Part shown: positions 44,836-52,500 of the stretch, in pieces
Position numbering within the stretch: position 1 is the stretch's first letter
Layout: the number at the start of each line of letters is the position of its first letter
Assembly (NCBI GenBank): GCA_005808475.1
Contig: SYLY01000273.1
Span: 35,196 to 99,195, forward strand
Length of the DNA stretch: 64,000 nt
Reading direction: 5' to 3'
DNA from: Acidobacteriota bacterium
GTDB lineage: Bacteria; Acidobacteriota; Terriglobia; Bryobacterales; Bryobacteraceae
Translations under genes and position numbers: made by a program
The notes under the pieces: model-generated
What the model saw: only the letters and a program-made list of their open reading frames with translations
Database searches by the model: none
What the model was told of the DNA's origin: nothing

Positions 44836-46440
44836 ATGGCCGTGGCGCGCCACCGGGAGGGTCGGGACAAGGATTGGCTGCCGCGGTTGCGTCGCCTTCT
44901 CTTCTGCGATTCCACTTGGCTGGCCGCGCGGAGCCGCCCGCTGCTGTGCCTGCTCGGCGCCATGATCGTGGTCCTTGCCGTTGGAGCGGCCGGCAAGCGG
45001 AGCCATGCCGGGATTACGCAGCGCTACATCGGCCCGACGCTGCCGCGCGTGCCGTTTCGTTTGGACGAGGCGATCCGGCTGGTTCGGTTCAGCGGCGACG
45101 GGACGCGCGTCGCCGCGATAGGCGAATCCGGCCAGGGCGTGGTATGGTCCGCTTCGGGCGAGCAGGTGGGCGTCCTTTCCTTCGGGATTGGGACGCCGAA
45201 AGAGATGGCCGTGAGCGAGGACGGGACCCTGGTGACCGTGGGCGGTAGCGAGGGCATCTGCACGGCGCGCGTCGAGAAACCGGGCGCCTGCGTCGCCAAG
45301 CTCCCGTCGGGAGAGTTGCTCTCCGGCTCGGTGCGCCTCGGATTGCTCGCGGTGGGCATTTCGAATTCCACCCTGAACGCGCAAGAGACGCTGAAGGAAG
45401 TGGCGCGGTTCTCCTCGCGCAACGTGCAGCGGGTGCTCTGGAGCGCGGATGGCCGCGGCTGGTTCCATGCCGGCGGCAGTGCCGTGGAGTTCCGGCATGA
45501 GGGCGCGCGGATTGACTCCGGCAAGCGGGTGACCGCGTCCGGGAAGGCAGCGCTCGACTGGCGCGGTGAGCCGGTGTTCGGCTGGGACGAAGTGGCCGGG
45601 GCGCTGTCGGTCTCCGCGCGCGGGTCGTCCGTCTTGCTCGCGACGCTGGTGGGCGGTCATTCCGAGCGGAGGGACTTCTCCTCGCGCGTTACCGCCCTCG
45701 CCTTCGATCCGGGTTCGAGGCGAATCGCGGTCGGTCTGGAGGAGGGCCGCGTCGAGTTCCTGGAGGCCCGCTTGGCGAATCGCGTCAACTCGGCGGACGG
45801 TCTGGAGTATGTGTGGATCCCGCCGGGGCGGTTCGTGATGGGCTGCTCGCCGGGCGACAACGAGTGCGAGCCCGATGAGAAGCCCGCGCATCCAGTGGAG
45901 ATCACGCGAGGATTCTGGATGGGCCGGACCGAAGTGACGCAGGCGGCGTACCGCAAGGTGATGGGGGACAACCCGAGTCGCTACAAGGGCGACAACCGGC
46001 CCGTGGAGACGGTCGACTTTGTGCAGGCGGCCCAGTACTGCAAGAAGGCGGGGGGGATGAGGCTGCCGGCGGAGGCGGAGTGGGAGTACGCGGCGCGCGC
46101 GGGGAATCCGTCGGCGCGGTATGGTCCGTTGGAAGCGATCGCGTGGTACGGGAATGATAGCAAGGTGGGGACGCAGGGCGTGGGGTTGCTCAGACCGAAC
46201 GTGTGGGGGCTGCACGATATGATCGGAAACGTATGGGAATGGACTAATGATCGCCACGAGGCCTATTCCAGCGCTCCTGCGGTGGTTCCTGCAGGCGGTG
46301 CGGCAGAAGCGGGCCGTGTGTGTCGGGGCGGGTCGTGGTTCAGCGTCGATCAGGTCCCGCGCGTCTCGTACCGTGTCGTGAACGGGCCTTCCGCCCAGTT
46401 CTTCGCGCTGGGGTTTCGGTGCGCCGGGGAATTACGTTGA
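44836..46440 (+). CDS. Membrane-anchored beta-propeller/FGE-sulfatase (C-type lectin fold) protein, likely DGR target
   Basis: A 534-residue protein: one membrane segment at about 34-53, a WD40-like repeat region (VRFSGDGTRVAAIGESGQGV, VTALAFDPGSRRIAVGLEEG) and from about residue 322 a formylglycine-generating-enzyme/C-type-lectin fold (YVWIPPGRFVMG, RLPAEAEWEYAARAG, MIGNVWEWTND, VCRGGSW, LGFRCAG). The C-terminal end is where DGR variable regions lie. The frame upstream of ATG 44836 is open for about 30 codons to a TAG, with no better start. A bAvd gene begins 106 bases downstream, supporting a retroelement target. The external face would be the C-terminal domain. Confidence 0.82.
   Translation: MAVARHREGRDKDWLPRLRRLLFCDSTWLAARSRPLLCLLGAMIVVLAVGAAGKRSHAGITQRYIGPTLPRVPFRLDEAIRLVRFSGDGTRVAAIGESGQGVVWSASGEQVGVLSFGIGTPKEMAVSEDGTLVTVGGSEGICTARVEKPGACVAKLPSGELLSGSVRLGLLAVGISNSTLNAQETLKEVARFSSRNVQRVLWSADGRGWFHAGGSAVEFRHEGARIDSGKRVTASGKAALDWRGEPVFGWDEVAGALSVSARGSSVLLATLVGGHSERRDFSSRVTALAFDPGSRRIAVGLEEGRVEFLEARLANRVNSADGLEYVWIPPGRFVMGCSPGDNECEPDEKPAHPVEITRGFWMGRTEVTQAAYRKVMGDNPSRYKGDNRPVETVDFVQAAQYCKKAGGMRLPAEAEWEYAARAGNPSARYGPLEAIAWYGNDSKVGTQGVGLLRPNVWGLHDMIGNVWEWTNDRHEAYSSAPAVVPAGGAAEAGRVCRGGSWFSVDQVPRVSYRVVNGPSAQFFALGFRCAGELR
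46321..46437 (+). other. Candidate DGR variable region (VR) at the 3' end of the FGE-fold gene
   Basis: The last 39 codons, from CRGGSW to the end, occupy the position of variable repeats in C-type-lectin-fold DGR targets. Surface positions carry diverse residues (FSVDQVPRVSYRVVNGPSAQ). The 3' end contains CGGTGCGCCGGGGA (46417-46430), which recurs identically at 47007-47020 and has the look of an IMH-type GC block. Upstream of that block the two sequences agree only partly. No second complete copy was found. Confidence 0.5.
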
Positions 46441-46510
46441 ATTACTTTATGTTTTATGTTATAGATGGAATATTAATGGAACACCGGCGCATTAGTAACA
46501 TGCAAGGGGT

Positions 46511-46542
46511 TTGGGGACAAAGTCCCCAACGAATGTTTTTTT
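46511..46542 (+). terminator. Perfect 8-bp hairpin and T-run after the FGE-fold gene
   Basis: TTGGGGAC (46511-46518), loop AAA, then GTCCCCAA (46522-46529), followed six bases later by seven T. It could end transcription of the FGE-fold gene. Alternatively, DGRs carry a hairpin or cruciform of this size shortly after the IMH that stimulates retrohoming. The surrounding 46441-46545 is far richer in A+T than the rest of the window. Confidence 0.6.
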
Positions 46543-46545
46543 GAC

Positions 46546-46964
46546 ATGAGGCCCTCCACGGACGAACCCGCGGTCATCGTGCAAAAAGCTTACACTTGGA
46601 ATCTGTGGGACCTGTGGGTGCTGAAAAAGACCGAAAACTTCCCGCGATCGCACAAATTCTGCCTTGGCCAGATGCTCACCGAAGGATCGTTGCGCCCCTC
46701 ATGCATCTGGTGGACGCCAGTTACCAGAAGCAAAAATCAGCCTCCATTCTGGGCGCAGTAAAGGAGGTGAATCGGATCCGGTTTCTGATCCGCCTGTCGC
46801 GGGACGTGGGCGTCGTCACCGCCGATTCCTGCGGATTCGCCGCGACGCCGCTCGAGGAAGTTGGCAGGATGGCCGGCGGCTGGCTCGCGAGCGCGAATCG
46901 AAAAGACGCCGCCGGAATATGGACTATCCTGAAACCTGCGGAACACGGTCGCGCGTTCGTCTGA
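46546..46964 (+). pseudogene. bAvd-type diversity-generating retroelement accessory protein, frameshifted
   Basis: From ATG 46546 the first frame encodes VIVQKAYTWNLWDLWVLKKT then ENFPRSHKFCLGQM, the N-terminal helix of the four-helix-bundle bAvd/Avd family. After about 46680 the family match continues in another frame: RIVAPLMHLVDASYQKQKSA, then VNRIRFLIRLSRDVGVVT and EEVGRMAGGWLAS, ending near 46950. One indel near 46675-46685 separates the halves. Avd proteins bind the reverse transcriptase and template RNA in DGRs. The gene is therefore inactive unless the shift is a sequencing error. Confidence 0.75.
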
Positions 46965-46965
46965 C

Positions 46966-47020
46966 CGTAACGGGAACAACGACGGGAACCAGAGAACAAT
47001 GGCTTCCGGTGCGCCGGGGA
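46966..47020 (+). repeat. DGR template-repeat-like remnant
   Basis: Following the avd remnant the sequence reads, in one frame, ARSSDRNGNNDGNQ with Asn encoded by AAC, then after a one-base slip GFRCAG. AAC codons are the mark of DGR template repeats, in which adenines are mutagenised. It aligns residue for residue with the end of the FGE-fold gene (shared V, R, S, R, N, Q, then GFRCAG) and shares the 14-base block CGGTGCGCCGGGGA at 47007-47020. Only some differences are at adenines, so it is a decayed TR or the TR of another target. Confidence 0.5.
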
Positions 47021-47093
47021 CGGGGAGCGGGCTGATGGCAGCCTCGAGCGAGAGGCGCGGCGTCCTGATGTCGCGGGAGTGCAACTCCACATC

Positions 47094-47130
47094 CGGGCCC
47101 TGGTCCCGGCGTTCGATGGCGGGCGCCAAA
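47094..47130 (-). repeat. 37-base dispersed inverted repeat, copy 2
   Basis: On the minus strand this block begins TTTGGCGCCCGCCATCGAAC and matches 25589-25625 at 34 of 37 positions. It lies in non-coding DNA just after the template-like remnant. Confidence 0.6.
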
Positions 47131-47484
47131 CATAAAACGGGTCCCGGACCAGCCCGCGTATCTCACCAGGTTTCGAGGCGAAACACGTGAGAAAGCCTTG
47201 AACCCGAGGCGCGCGCCGCTCAGCGCGCGGAGACGTACTTGAACAGTACGTCGAGCACGGTGAGCAAGCGCAACGAAGCAGGCATGGTCTTATCGCGCGT
47301 TTCGACCGAAACTTGGCGAGATGCGCGGGCTAGCGGTAGCGCAAGCGAAAGCCGGCCGGGACCGGCGTTCTTCCAACATCAGCCGCGGCAGGGATGCGCA
47401 CCTGCCGCGCCGCAAGTTCGCGGCGGGTCCGGTCGAGTTCCTCGACAACCCGCGCGCCGGTTCGTCCACAGCCCGAATCCGGCC

Positions 47485-47526
47485 TATAATAGACGTTAAT
47501 AGACGTATAGACGTTTGAGCGTCTAT
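47485..47526. promoter_or_regulatory. Promoter -10 and repeated operator before the third toxin-antitoxin pair
   Basis: TATAAT at 47485-47490 is a good -10 element. It overlaps three direct copies of ATAGACGT (starting 47489, 47499 and 47507). The last copy forms an inverted repeat ATAGACG...CGTCTAT (47507-47513 and 47520-47526). The antitoxin ATG follows at 47550. Such an array on the promoter fits autorepression by the antitoxin. No clear -35 box was found. Confidence 0.5.
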
Positions 47527-47549
47527 GGACTTGAGCGCATAGGTGCAAA

Positions 47550-47822
47550 ATGGAGGGACAAGCCGTTCGCTGGAGCCTCGAGGTCTCGAAGGACACCGAT
47601 CTCAACCTGCGTACATTCCTGGGCTCCCAGGGCATGAAGAAAGGCGATCTCTCGAAATTCGCCGAGGATGCCGTTAACCGGCGCGTGCTTCAGTGCACGG
47701 TGCAGGACATCTGGGCGCGCAATGCCGGCGCCGGCCCCGATGAAATTCAGCGCATTGTCGACGGGGCCGTCAGCGAGGTCCGCGCGGAACGCCGCACCAA
47801 GGAAAAGGCTGACAAAGCCTGA
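47550..47822 (+). CDS. Antitoxin of a PIN-type toxin-antitoxin pair
   Basis: A 90-residue protein with WSLEVSKDTDLNLRTFLGSQ then KKGDLSKFAEDAVNRRVL and VQDIWARNAGAGPDEIQRIV, which is the pattern of ribbon-helix-helix-type antitoxins encoded before PIN toxins of the COG1569 kind. The last base of its stop codon is the first base of the toxin's start codon at 47822. The operator-like repeats upstream support autoregulation. Confidence 0.75.
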   Translation: MEGQAVRWSLEVSKDTDLNLRTFLGSQGMKKGDLSKFAEDAVNRRVLQCTVQDIWARNAGAGPDEIQRIVDGAVSEVRAERRTKEKADKA

Positions 47823-48230
47823 TGCGCGTGGTCATCGATATCAACATCCTCGTGTCCGCCCTGATCGTCCCGGCCGGCCAGCCCGCCGCTGTCATCGGGA
47901 TGTGGCTAGACGGCAAATTTACGCCGCTGACCTGCGCCACGCATGTCAACGAGCTGCGCTCCACGCTGCACAAGCCCAGGATCGCCGATCTGATCGAGCC
48001 CCATAAGGCCGGCCGCCTGGGTCAACCAGGTCAGGAAGCTTGCCGGGGACATCGATCCGTTGCCGCGCGTGGAGCGCTCTTCCGATCCCGATGACGATTA
48101 CTTGCTGGCCCTGTCCGAAGCGGGCAATGCCGATTACCTCGTGACGGGCGACAAGAACGGCCTGCTCGATCTTGACACCCAAAAAGGCACGCGGATTATC
48201 TCCGCGCGCGATTTCGCGGCGCTGTTCTAA
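47822..48230 (+). pseudogene. PIN-domain toxin (COG1569-like) with a one-base frameshift
   Basis: ATG 47822 opens MRVVIDINILVSALIVPAGQ (first PIN aspartate), NELRSTLHKPRI (glutamate), and then the frame is lost around 48018-48021 in CCTGGGTCAACC. Removing one G restores VNQVRKLAGDIDPLP, DPDDDYLLALSEAGNADYLV and TGDKNGLLDL, the remaining acidic residues, to a TAA at 48228. All catalytic residues are thus present but split across two frames. Either the toxin was inactivated or the GGG run contains a sequencing error. Confidence 0.75.
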
Positions 48231-48445
48231 TATAGTCCCCGGTCTGACTGACACTCGCGTGGCCGTGGCCGCTCGAACCTGGGTCCGAGCCGCCCGGTCG
48301 GCAAGCGGTTGGTCGCGCGCAAGAGCCGGCCGCTAATGTGAAAACCGGCCCCCGTGTACCTCGGCCACGCGTCTTGACTTCTTTCCCGGCGAGAAACGCG
48401 GACCCGGCCTCGTCCCAGGCATGATAACATCGGGCGTTGAAGCCG

Positions 48446-49549
48446 ATGCCCGACGCGTTGGACTTGACCATCCTCGACCCCGGAGTCGCCGGAGCGCCCC
48501 ATGTCCTGGCGCTCGCCCGCCGCGGCTCCGACGTCGCCATCGCCGAAATCCCCTGCGATCGGACTCTCACGGACCTGCTGGCGACACGCGACCGCCTCGA
48601 GGCCGTGTCCAAGGGAGAAGCCCCCGCCTTGGACGCGGCCGCGGTCAAGAGCTTCGGTGTCCAACTGCGCGACTACGTCTTTCGCGGGGACCTCGCAAAG
48701 CTGCTCGGGCGCGCTGACTCTGGCCGGCGGGTCCGCGTGCAACTGCTCGCCACCCGCGAAGAGTTTCACCGTCTCCCGTGGGAGTACATGCAGTTTGATC
48801 CGCTCGGCGACCCGGGGCCCGACAACACGCGCCTGATCGTCCGCCTGCCCTCGGCGTTCGTCGGCAAGACGCCTCCCGCGCCGCTGCGGCTCGAAGAGGG
48901 CGCGAAGCTTCGCATCCTGTTCGTTGCCGCCGACCCCACCGACGAACAGGTGGTCCACTGGGCTCGCTGGGCGCCCCGCATGCGGGACAAACTCGACCAG
49001 GCTCTCGGCGCGGGAAATTTTCACATCCGCGTCATCGCCGCCAGCAGCCTGACCGATGTGCAAAGGGCGCTCGCCGCCGAACCATGTGACGTGTTCCAGT
49101 TCGCCGGGCACGGCGCCGTCGATTCCCAGGACGAAGGCGTGCTGCTCTTCCGTTCCCCCGAAAACAGCAAGGGCGTTCCGGTGAAGGCCTCCGTCTTGGC
49201 GGAAAGCCTCAAGGGCCGCGGCATCCGGCTGGCCGTGTTGAGCGCCTGTCGCTCGTCCGCGGGCGGATTCAGGGCGCAGTTCCGGTCCACCGCCGTCAGT
49301 CTCCTCGACGCCGGCATTGGCGCCGTCGTGGCCAATCAGTTTTCCGTGCCCCAGGCGGCCGTGGATAGCTTCCTCGACGGGCTGTACGGATCCCTGCTGG
49401 CCCACGGGGACATCGACGTGGCCGTCGCGGAAGGGCGTCTCCGCATGCGCGGCGCCATCGCCGGGGATCTCGGGCACTTCGCCTGGGGCATCCCCACGCT
49501 GTACCGGCTGTACGAAGGCGCGATGCTCCTCGAACGGAGGGCGGGCTGA
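48446..49549 (+). CDS. CHAT-domain caspase-like protease
   Basis: A 367-residue protein from ATG 48446 (an in-frame TTG at 48437 is possible). The C-terminal CHAT domain has the catalytic dyad: His222 in FQFAGHGAVDS and Cys268 in LAVLSACRSSAG, plus AVVANQFSVPQAAV and the terminal FAWGIPTLYRLY. The first 140 residues contain VRVQLLATREEFHRLPWEYM, common in stand-alone CHAT proteins. There is no TPR or sensor domain. CHAT proteases such as the Craspase partner and gasdermin-activating proteases act in bacterial defence. First gene of a tight three-gene operon; TGATG overlap to the next. Confidence 0.9.
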   Translation: MPDALDLTILDPGVAGAPHVLALARRGSDVAIAEIPCDRTLTDLLATRDRLEAVSKGEAPALDAAAVKSFGVQLRDYVFRGDLAKLLGRADSGRRVRVQLLATREEFHRLPWEYMQFDPLGDPGPDNTRLIVRLPSAFVGKTPPAPLRLEEGAKLRILFVAADPTDEQVVHWARWAPRMRDKLDQALGAGNFHIRVIAASSLTDVQRALAAEPCDVFQFAGHGAVDSQDEGVLLFRSPENSKGVPVKASVLAESLKGRGIRLAVLSACRSSAGGFRAQFRSTAVSLLDAGIGAVVANQFSVPQAAVDSFLDGLYGSLLAHGDIDVAVAEGRLRMRGAIAGDLGHFAWGIPTLYRLYEGAMLLERRAG

Positions 49550-50301
49550 TGGAATACCTCGTCCATCGTCCGGGCGTCAAAGCGGGCGCGCCGTCCTCGC
49601 CGCCCGCGCTCGAAACCGGCGGAAGCCACCCGGAACTGGCCGGTGTGTGGGACATGAACGCCGGCGTCGAGAACCTGCCGGAGATCCTGGACACGCTGAA
49701 CGCCGCCCAGTCCCGCGTCCGGTTCGCCGAAGTGCTCGCCGCCGTGCCGCCAGGCCTGGTCTCTCAGGCCAAGTCGGTCCGGCAATGGTCCCGAACCATA
49801 GGCAAGGGGCTCGGCGCGGCCACCGGCGCGCCCCCGGCCGAGAACGTCTGGGCTCACGACTTCCTGCCCCAGGCGCAACTGGTGGCGCAAGACCTGGGAC
49901 TCGACTTCGTCGTAGGCCTTACCGGCTCGATGGTCGCGTTTGTCGAGCACGGCGCCAAGCACTGGAACTACTTCACCTGGTCGGACGGCAGGTCCGTGAG
50001 TGTGATCTCCTGTTACCAGGTGCGCGAGTTCGCCCGCGAAGCCGGCCGGACTTTCGAGGCCGCCGTCGGACACCTGATCGTGGCCGAGATCCTGGCGCAA
50101 CGGAACCCGGACATCGTCTACCACCCGGAAGACCGCGGCTGTCTGTTCGACTTTACCGGGGTCCGCCAAAACCTGGTTCTGGGCCTGCGAAAGATGATCG
50201 TCGAGCCGGCCTGTCTGAGGACGCTCGCCGAGCCGTGGCGTCCGGTGGGGAACGCGTGGATGAAGGCGTTGCGGGAGTACGAAGGAGAGACCGGTGGCTG
50301 A
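49549..50301 (+). CDS. Unrecognised protein between CHAT protease and lipase genes
   Basis: A 250-residue soluble protein of a family I cannot name. The N-terminal 90 residues are low in conserved features (GSHPELAGVWDMNAG). The C-terminal part looks conserved and compact: LGLDFVVGLTGSMVAFVEHG, HWNYFTWSDGRSVSVISCYQ, GRTFEAAVGHLIVAEILAQR, YHPEDRGCLFDF and RQNLVLGLRKMIVEPACLRT. It contains several His, Cys and Glu that could form a metal site, but no HExxH. No signal or membrane segment. Its ATG overlaps the CHAT stop by one base and its end overlaps the lipase start by eight, so all three are coupled. It may be the CHAT substrate or a sensor. Confidence 0.8.
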   Translation: MEYLVHRPGVKAGAPSSPPALETGGSHPELAGVWDMNAGVENLPEILDTLNAAQSRVRFAEVLAAVPPGLVSQAKSVRQWSRTIGKGLGAATGAPPAENVWAHDFLPQAQLVAQDLGLDFVVGLTGSMVAFVEHGAKHWNYFTWSDGRSVSVISCYQVREFAREAGRTFEAAVGHLIVAEILAQRNPDIVYHPEDRGCLFDFTGVRQNLVLGLRKMIVEPACLRTLAEPWRPVGNAWMKALREYEGETGG

Positions 50302-51601
50302 CGTTGTGATTGTCGTTCCTGGCACGCTAGGCTCGGTTCTCGAGCTGCATGGCGCCGTGATCTGGCCCGGCCGGCTCCGGGACCTGCACGGCAGGTTCAA
50401 CCGCATGGCGGAACTGAAAGATCCGGCGATCGAGGCCACGGATCTGATTCGCAGCTATTTTGTGGAGCAGTACGGATCGCTGATTCGCGATCTGGAAGAA
50501 CTCGGTTACCATGAGCATGGGCGCCCGAAAACGCTGTGGCTTTGCCCCTATGACTGGCGGAAGTCCAACCTGCTTGCGGCGGACGTGCTGGCCTCCGTCA
50601 TCGATCGCGCCGCCGCGGCCAACCCCGGCAAGAGCATCGCTCTGATCGCGCACAGCATGGGTGGGCTGATTTCCCGTTGCTACCTCGAATCGGGGGACTA
50701 CGCGGGCCGCGCCGGATTCCAGGCGGTGACAAACCTGTTCACGCTCGGCACGCCCCACCGGGGCGCTACCGACGCGCTCTTCGCGATCAAGGGATGGCTG
50801 CGCAAGCTGTTCCTCGCGCCGGACCAGGTGGCCGAACTTGCCGCGGATCCGCGGTTCCCTTCCGTGTATGAGTTGCTGCCTCCCCCGGGGGAACCATTCG
50901 CGCACGACGGGGAGATGAAGCCGCTGGACATTTATGATCCGGCGGTTGCCGGTCCGCTCGGGCTGAGCGCGGCGAACCTTGCCGCCGCGCGGAGTTTCCG
51001 TGCAAAGCTGGATCTTTCCCGCCGGCCGGCCGAGGTCCGCTACTTCTTCTTCGCCGGAACCCGGGACGAGACGATCACGGCGGCATGGCTCCGGGATACG
51101 GGCGCGGGCATCCAGGAAGACAGGGAGCTCCGCGATGGCGGCGGCGACGGCACGGTCCCTATTTGGAGCGCCATCGAGAGCGGCGTACAGAGTTCGATCG
51201 TGGGCGCTCCGCATGGGACCATCTACAAGGACCGCGATCTCCGCCGCAAGCTCGGACTCCTACTGGGTCGGCCCGGCGTCCTTGCCGCTGCCATGGGGCG
51301 CCAACTGGAACTCTTCGTCGTGAGCGACGTGGTCCCGCCGGAATCCACCATTGCCGTGTCGCTCCACTTTTCCGAACCGGTTCCCCGGATCGGCGCGTCG
51401 CTGCGCTTCGTGGAAGTAGACGAGATGGGTGAGCCGGCGGCCGGCGGCGTCATCACCCCGCCGGTCGCCGTTGACTATGCGGGAGCCCCTCTGGACCGCC
51501 TGACCGTGCGCCTCATCACCCCGGCCCTCAGCGGTTTCTACCGGTTGGAAGCGGACGCCGGCGAGATGAACGCCCGGCAGCGGATCATCGTGCAGGACTG
51601 A
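50294..51601 (+). CDS. LCAT-like alpha/beta-hydrolase (predicted phospholipase/acyltransferase)
   Basis: A 435-residue serine hydrolase starting at GTG 50294. The N-terminal VVIVVPGTLGSVLE and LCPYDWRKSN are typical of the lecithin:cholesterol acyltransferase superfamily. The nucleophile elbow is IALIAHSMGGLISR (Ser121), followed by TLGTPHRGA. The likely acid is in DGGGDGTVP and the histidine in GAPHGTIYKD. The last 110 residues (LFVVSDVVPPESTIAVSLHF onward) look like a beta-sandwich, perhaps a regulatory or lipid-binding domain. No signal peptide, so it would attack the inner membrane from the cytoplasm. Encoded with a CHAT protease and an unknown protein. Confidence 0.85.
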   Translation: MADVVIVVPGTLGSVLELHGAVIWPGRLRDLHGRFNRMAELKDPAIEATDLIRSYFVEQYGSLIRDLEELGYHEHGRPKTLWLCPYDWRKSNLLAADVLASVIDRAAAANPGKSIALIAHSMGGLISRCYLESGDYAGRAGFQAVTNLFTLGTPHRGATDALFAIKGWLRKLFLAPDQVAELAADPRFPSVYELLPPPGEPFAHDGEMKPLDIYDPAVAGPLGLSAANLAAARSFRAKLDLSRRPAEVRYFFFAGTRDETITAAWLRDTGAGIQEDRELRDGGGDGTVPIWSAIESGVQSSIVGAPHGTIYKDRDLRRKLGLLLGRPGVLAAAMGRQLELFVVSDVVPPESTIAVSLHFSEPVPRIGASLRFVEVDEMGEPAAGGVITPPVAVDYAGAPLDRLTVRLITPALSGFYRLEADAGEMNARQRIIVQD

Positions 51602-51848
51602 CTCGCCGGGCGGCGCCGCGCTGACGTAGCGTTCGCAAGCAGCCTGCCTCCCGCCGCCCCACCGCGGATTGGCCGGTAAGCCGTTCCGCGATTCATCGAA
51701 AAAACCTGCAACTAAATTTCCCTCCTTTTCAATCGGTTACAACGGACCATCGAAAGGAGGCGCCATTGCCGGGACGCGTCGGCTGACGAGGGCGCCATTC
51801 TTTGGGTGGCGGCGGAGCACGCTCCGCTGACCTCGAAAGGAGCGAATC

Positions 51849-52313
51849 ATGATCGCGATGAACGGCGCCGCGGGCGCCCAAGACATACTGGCCGCGGGAC
51901 TGCGGAGCGACCTGGCGCCGAAGGGAGCCCTCGAGGAACTCGTCTTCGCCCATCTCCTGGTAACCGCGGCGGCTCTGCGTCAAATCGACGCCATGGGCTC
52001 GGAAGCCTCGTTCACCGAACGAGATCGCACCGCGCGCGCCTTCTTCCGGGCCGTCCGCGAACTCCGCGCCATCCAGCGAAACCGGCCAGAGCCCGCTGAC
52101 GAAAAAAATATTAGATTGCAAAACGAACCCGAGAAGTCGTTGAAAACAAAGGAAACCGTTTCCAGCGATCCCGAGCCCGCGGCCGAAGAGCACACGAGAG
52201 CCGAACACCCCCCGCGCATACTGCCCTTTCGCCGCCCCGCGCCGAAAGTCGGCCGCAACGAGCCCTGCCCATGCGGCTCCGCGATCAAGTTCAAACGATG
52301 CTGCGGCGGCTGA
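51849..52313 (+). CDS. Small SEC-C motif protein
   Basis: A 154-residue protein with a helical N-terminal half ([20 protein letters not shown]), an acidic, charged linker (about 95-130), and a C-terminal SEC-C zinc motif, [20 protein letters not shown]. An AAAGGAG site lies 7 bases upstream of ATG 51849. The intergenic space before it (51602-51848) contains an A/T-rich segment around 51700-51735 suited to a promoter, so it may be transcribed separately from the CHAT-lipase operon. Function unknown. Confidence 0.75.
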   Translation: MIAMNGAAGAQDILAAGLRSDLAPKGALEELVFAHLLVTAAALRQIDAMGSEASFTERDRTARAFFRAVRELRAIQRNRPEPADEKNIRLQNEPEKSLKTKETVSSDPEPAAEEHTRAEHPPRILPFRRPAPKVGRNEPCPCGSAIKFKRCCGG

Positions 52314-52500
52314 CGCTACCGTAGCTCGAACAGGAAGGACCGGCGATTCCGGTGGGGTTCGCCCACCGCGCCCGCTCGAAGAGAGCGGAGCCTGCCGGCC
52401 TTCGGAGCGCTCTCGCGGCACACGGATCGGCGCACTCACCACGCCTCTCCCAGGGGCGCATTGGACTTGCGCGCGGCCATATCCCTCACGCCACGAGCTG

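Larger units (their letters stand above)
46965..47549. other. Non-coding stretch with template-like repeat, dispersed repeat and palindromes
   Basis: No intact gene is visible. It holds, in order, the AAC-rich template-like repeat (about 46966-47020), the 37-base dispersed repeat copy (47094-47130), a short inverted repeat ACGTACT/AGTACGT around 47232-47250, and the operator-like repeats before the next antitoxin gene. No reverse transcriptase coding sequence occurs here, although this is where one would be expected after avd and TR. Confidence 0.55.

Noticed and set aside
48231..48445. Hairpin GGCCGGC-like sequences between the toxin and CHAT genes as a terminator
   Set aside because: Stems are imperfect and lack a T-run; GC-rich DNA gives many such pairings by chance.
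51753..51790. Short leader peptide after a GGAGG site upstream of the small SEC-C gene
   Set aside because: It would be a six-codon frame from TTG with no special codons, terminator or attenuator structure; the repeated AAAGGAG may be chance.
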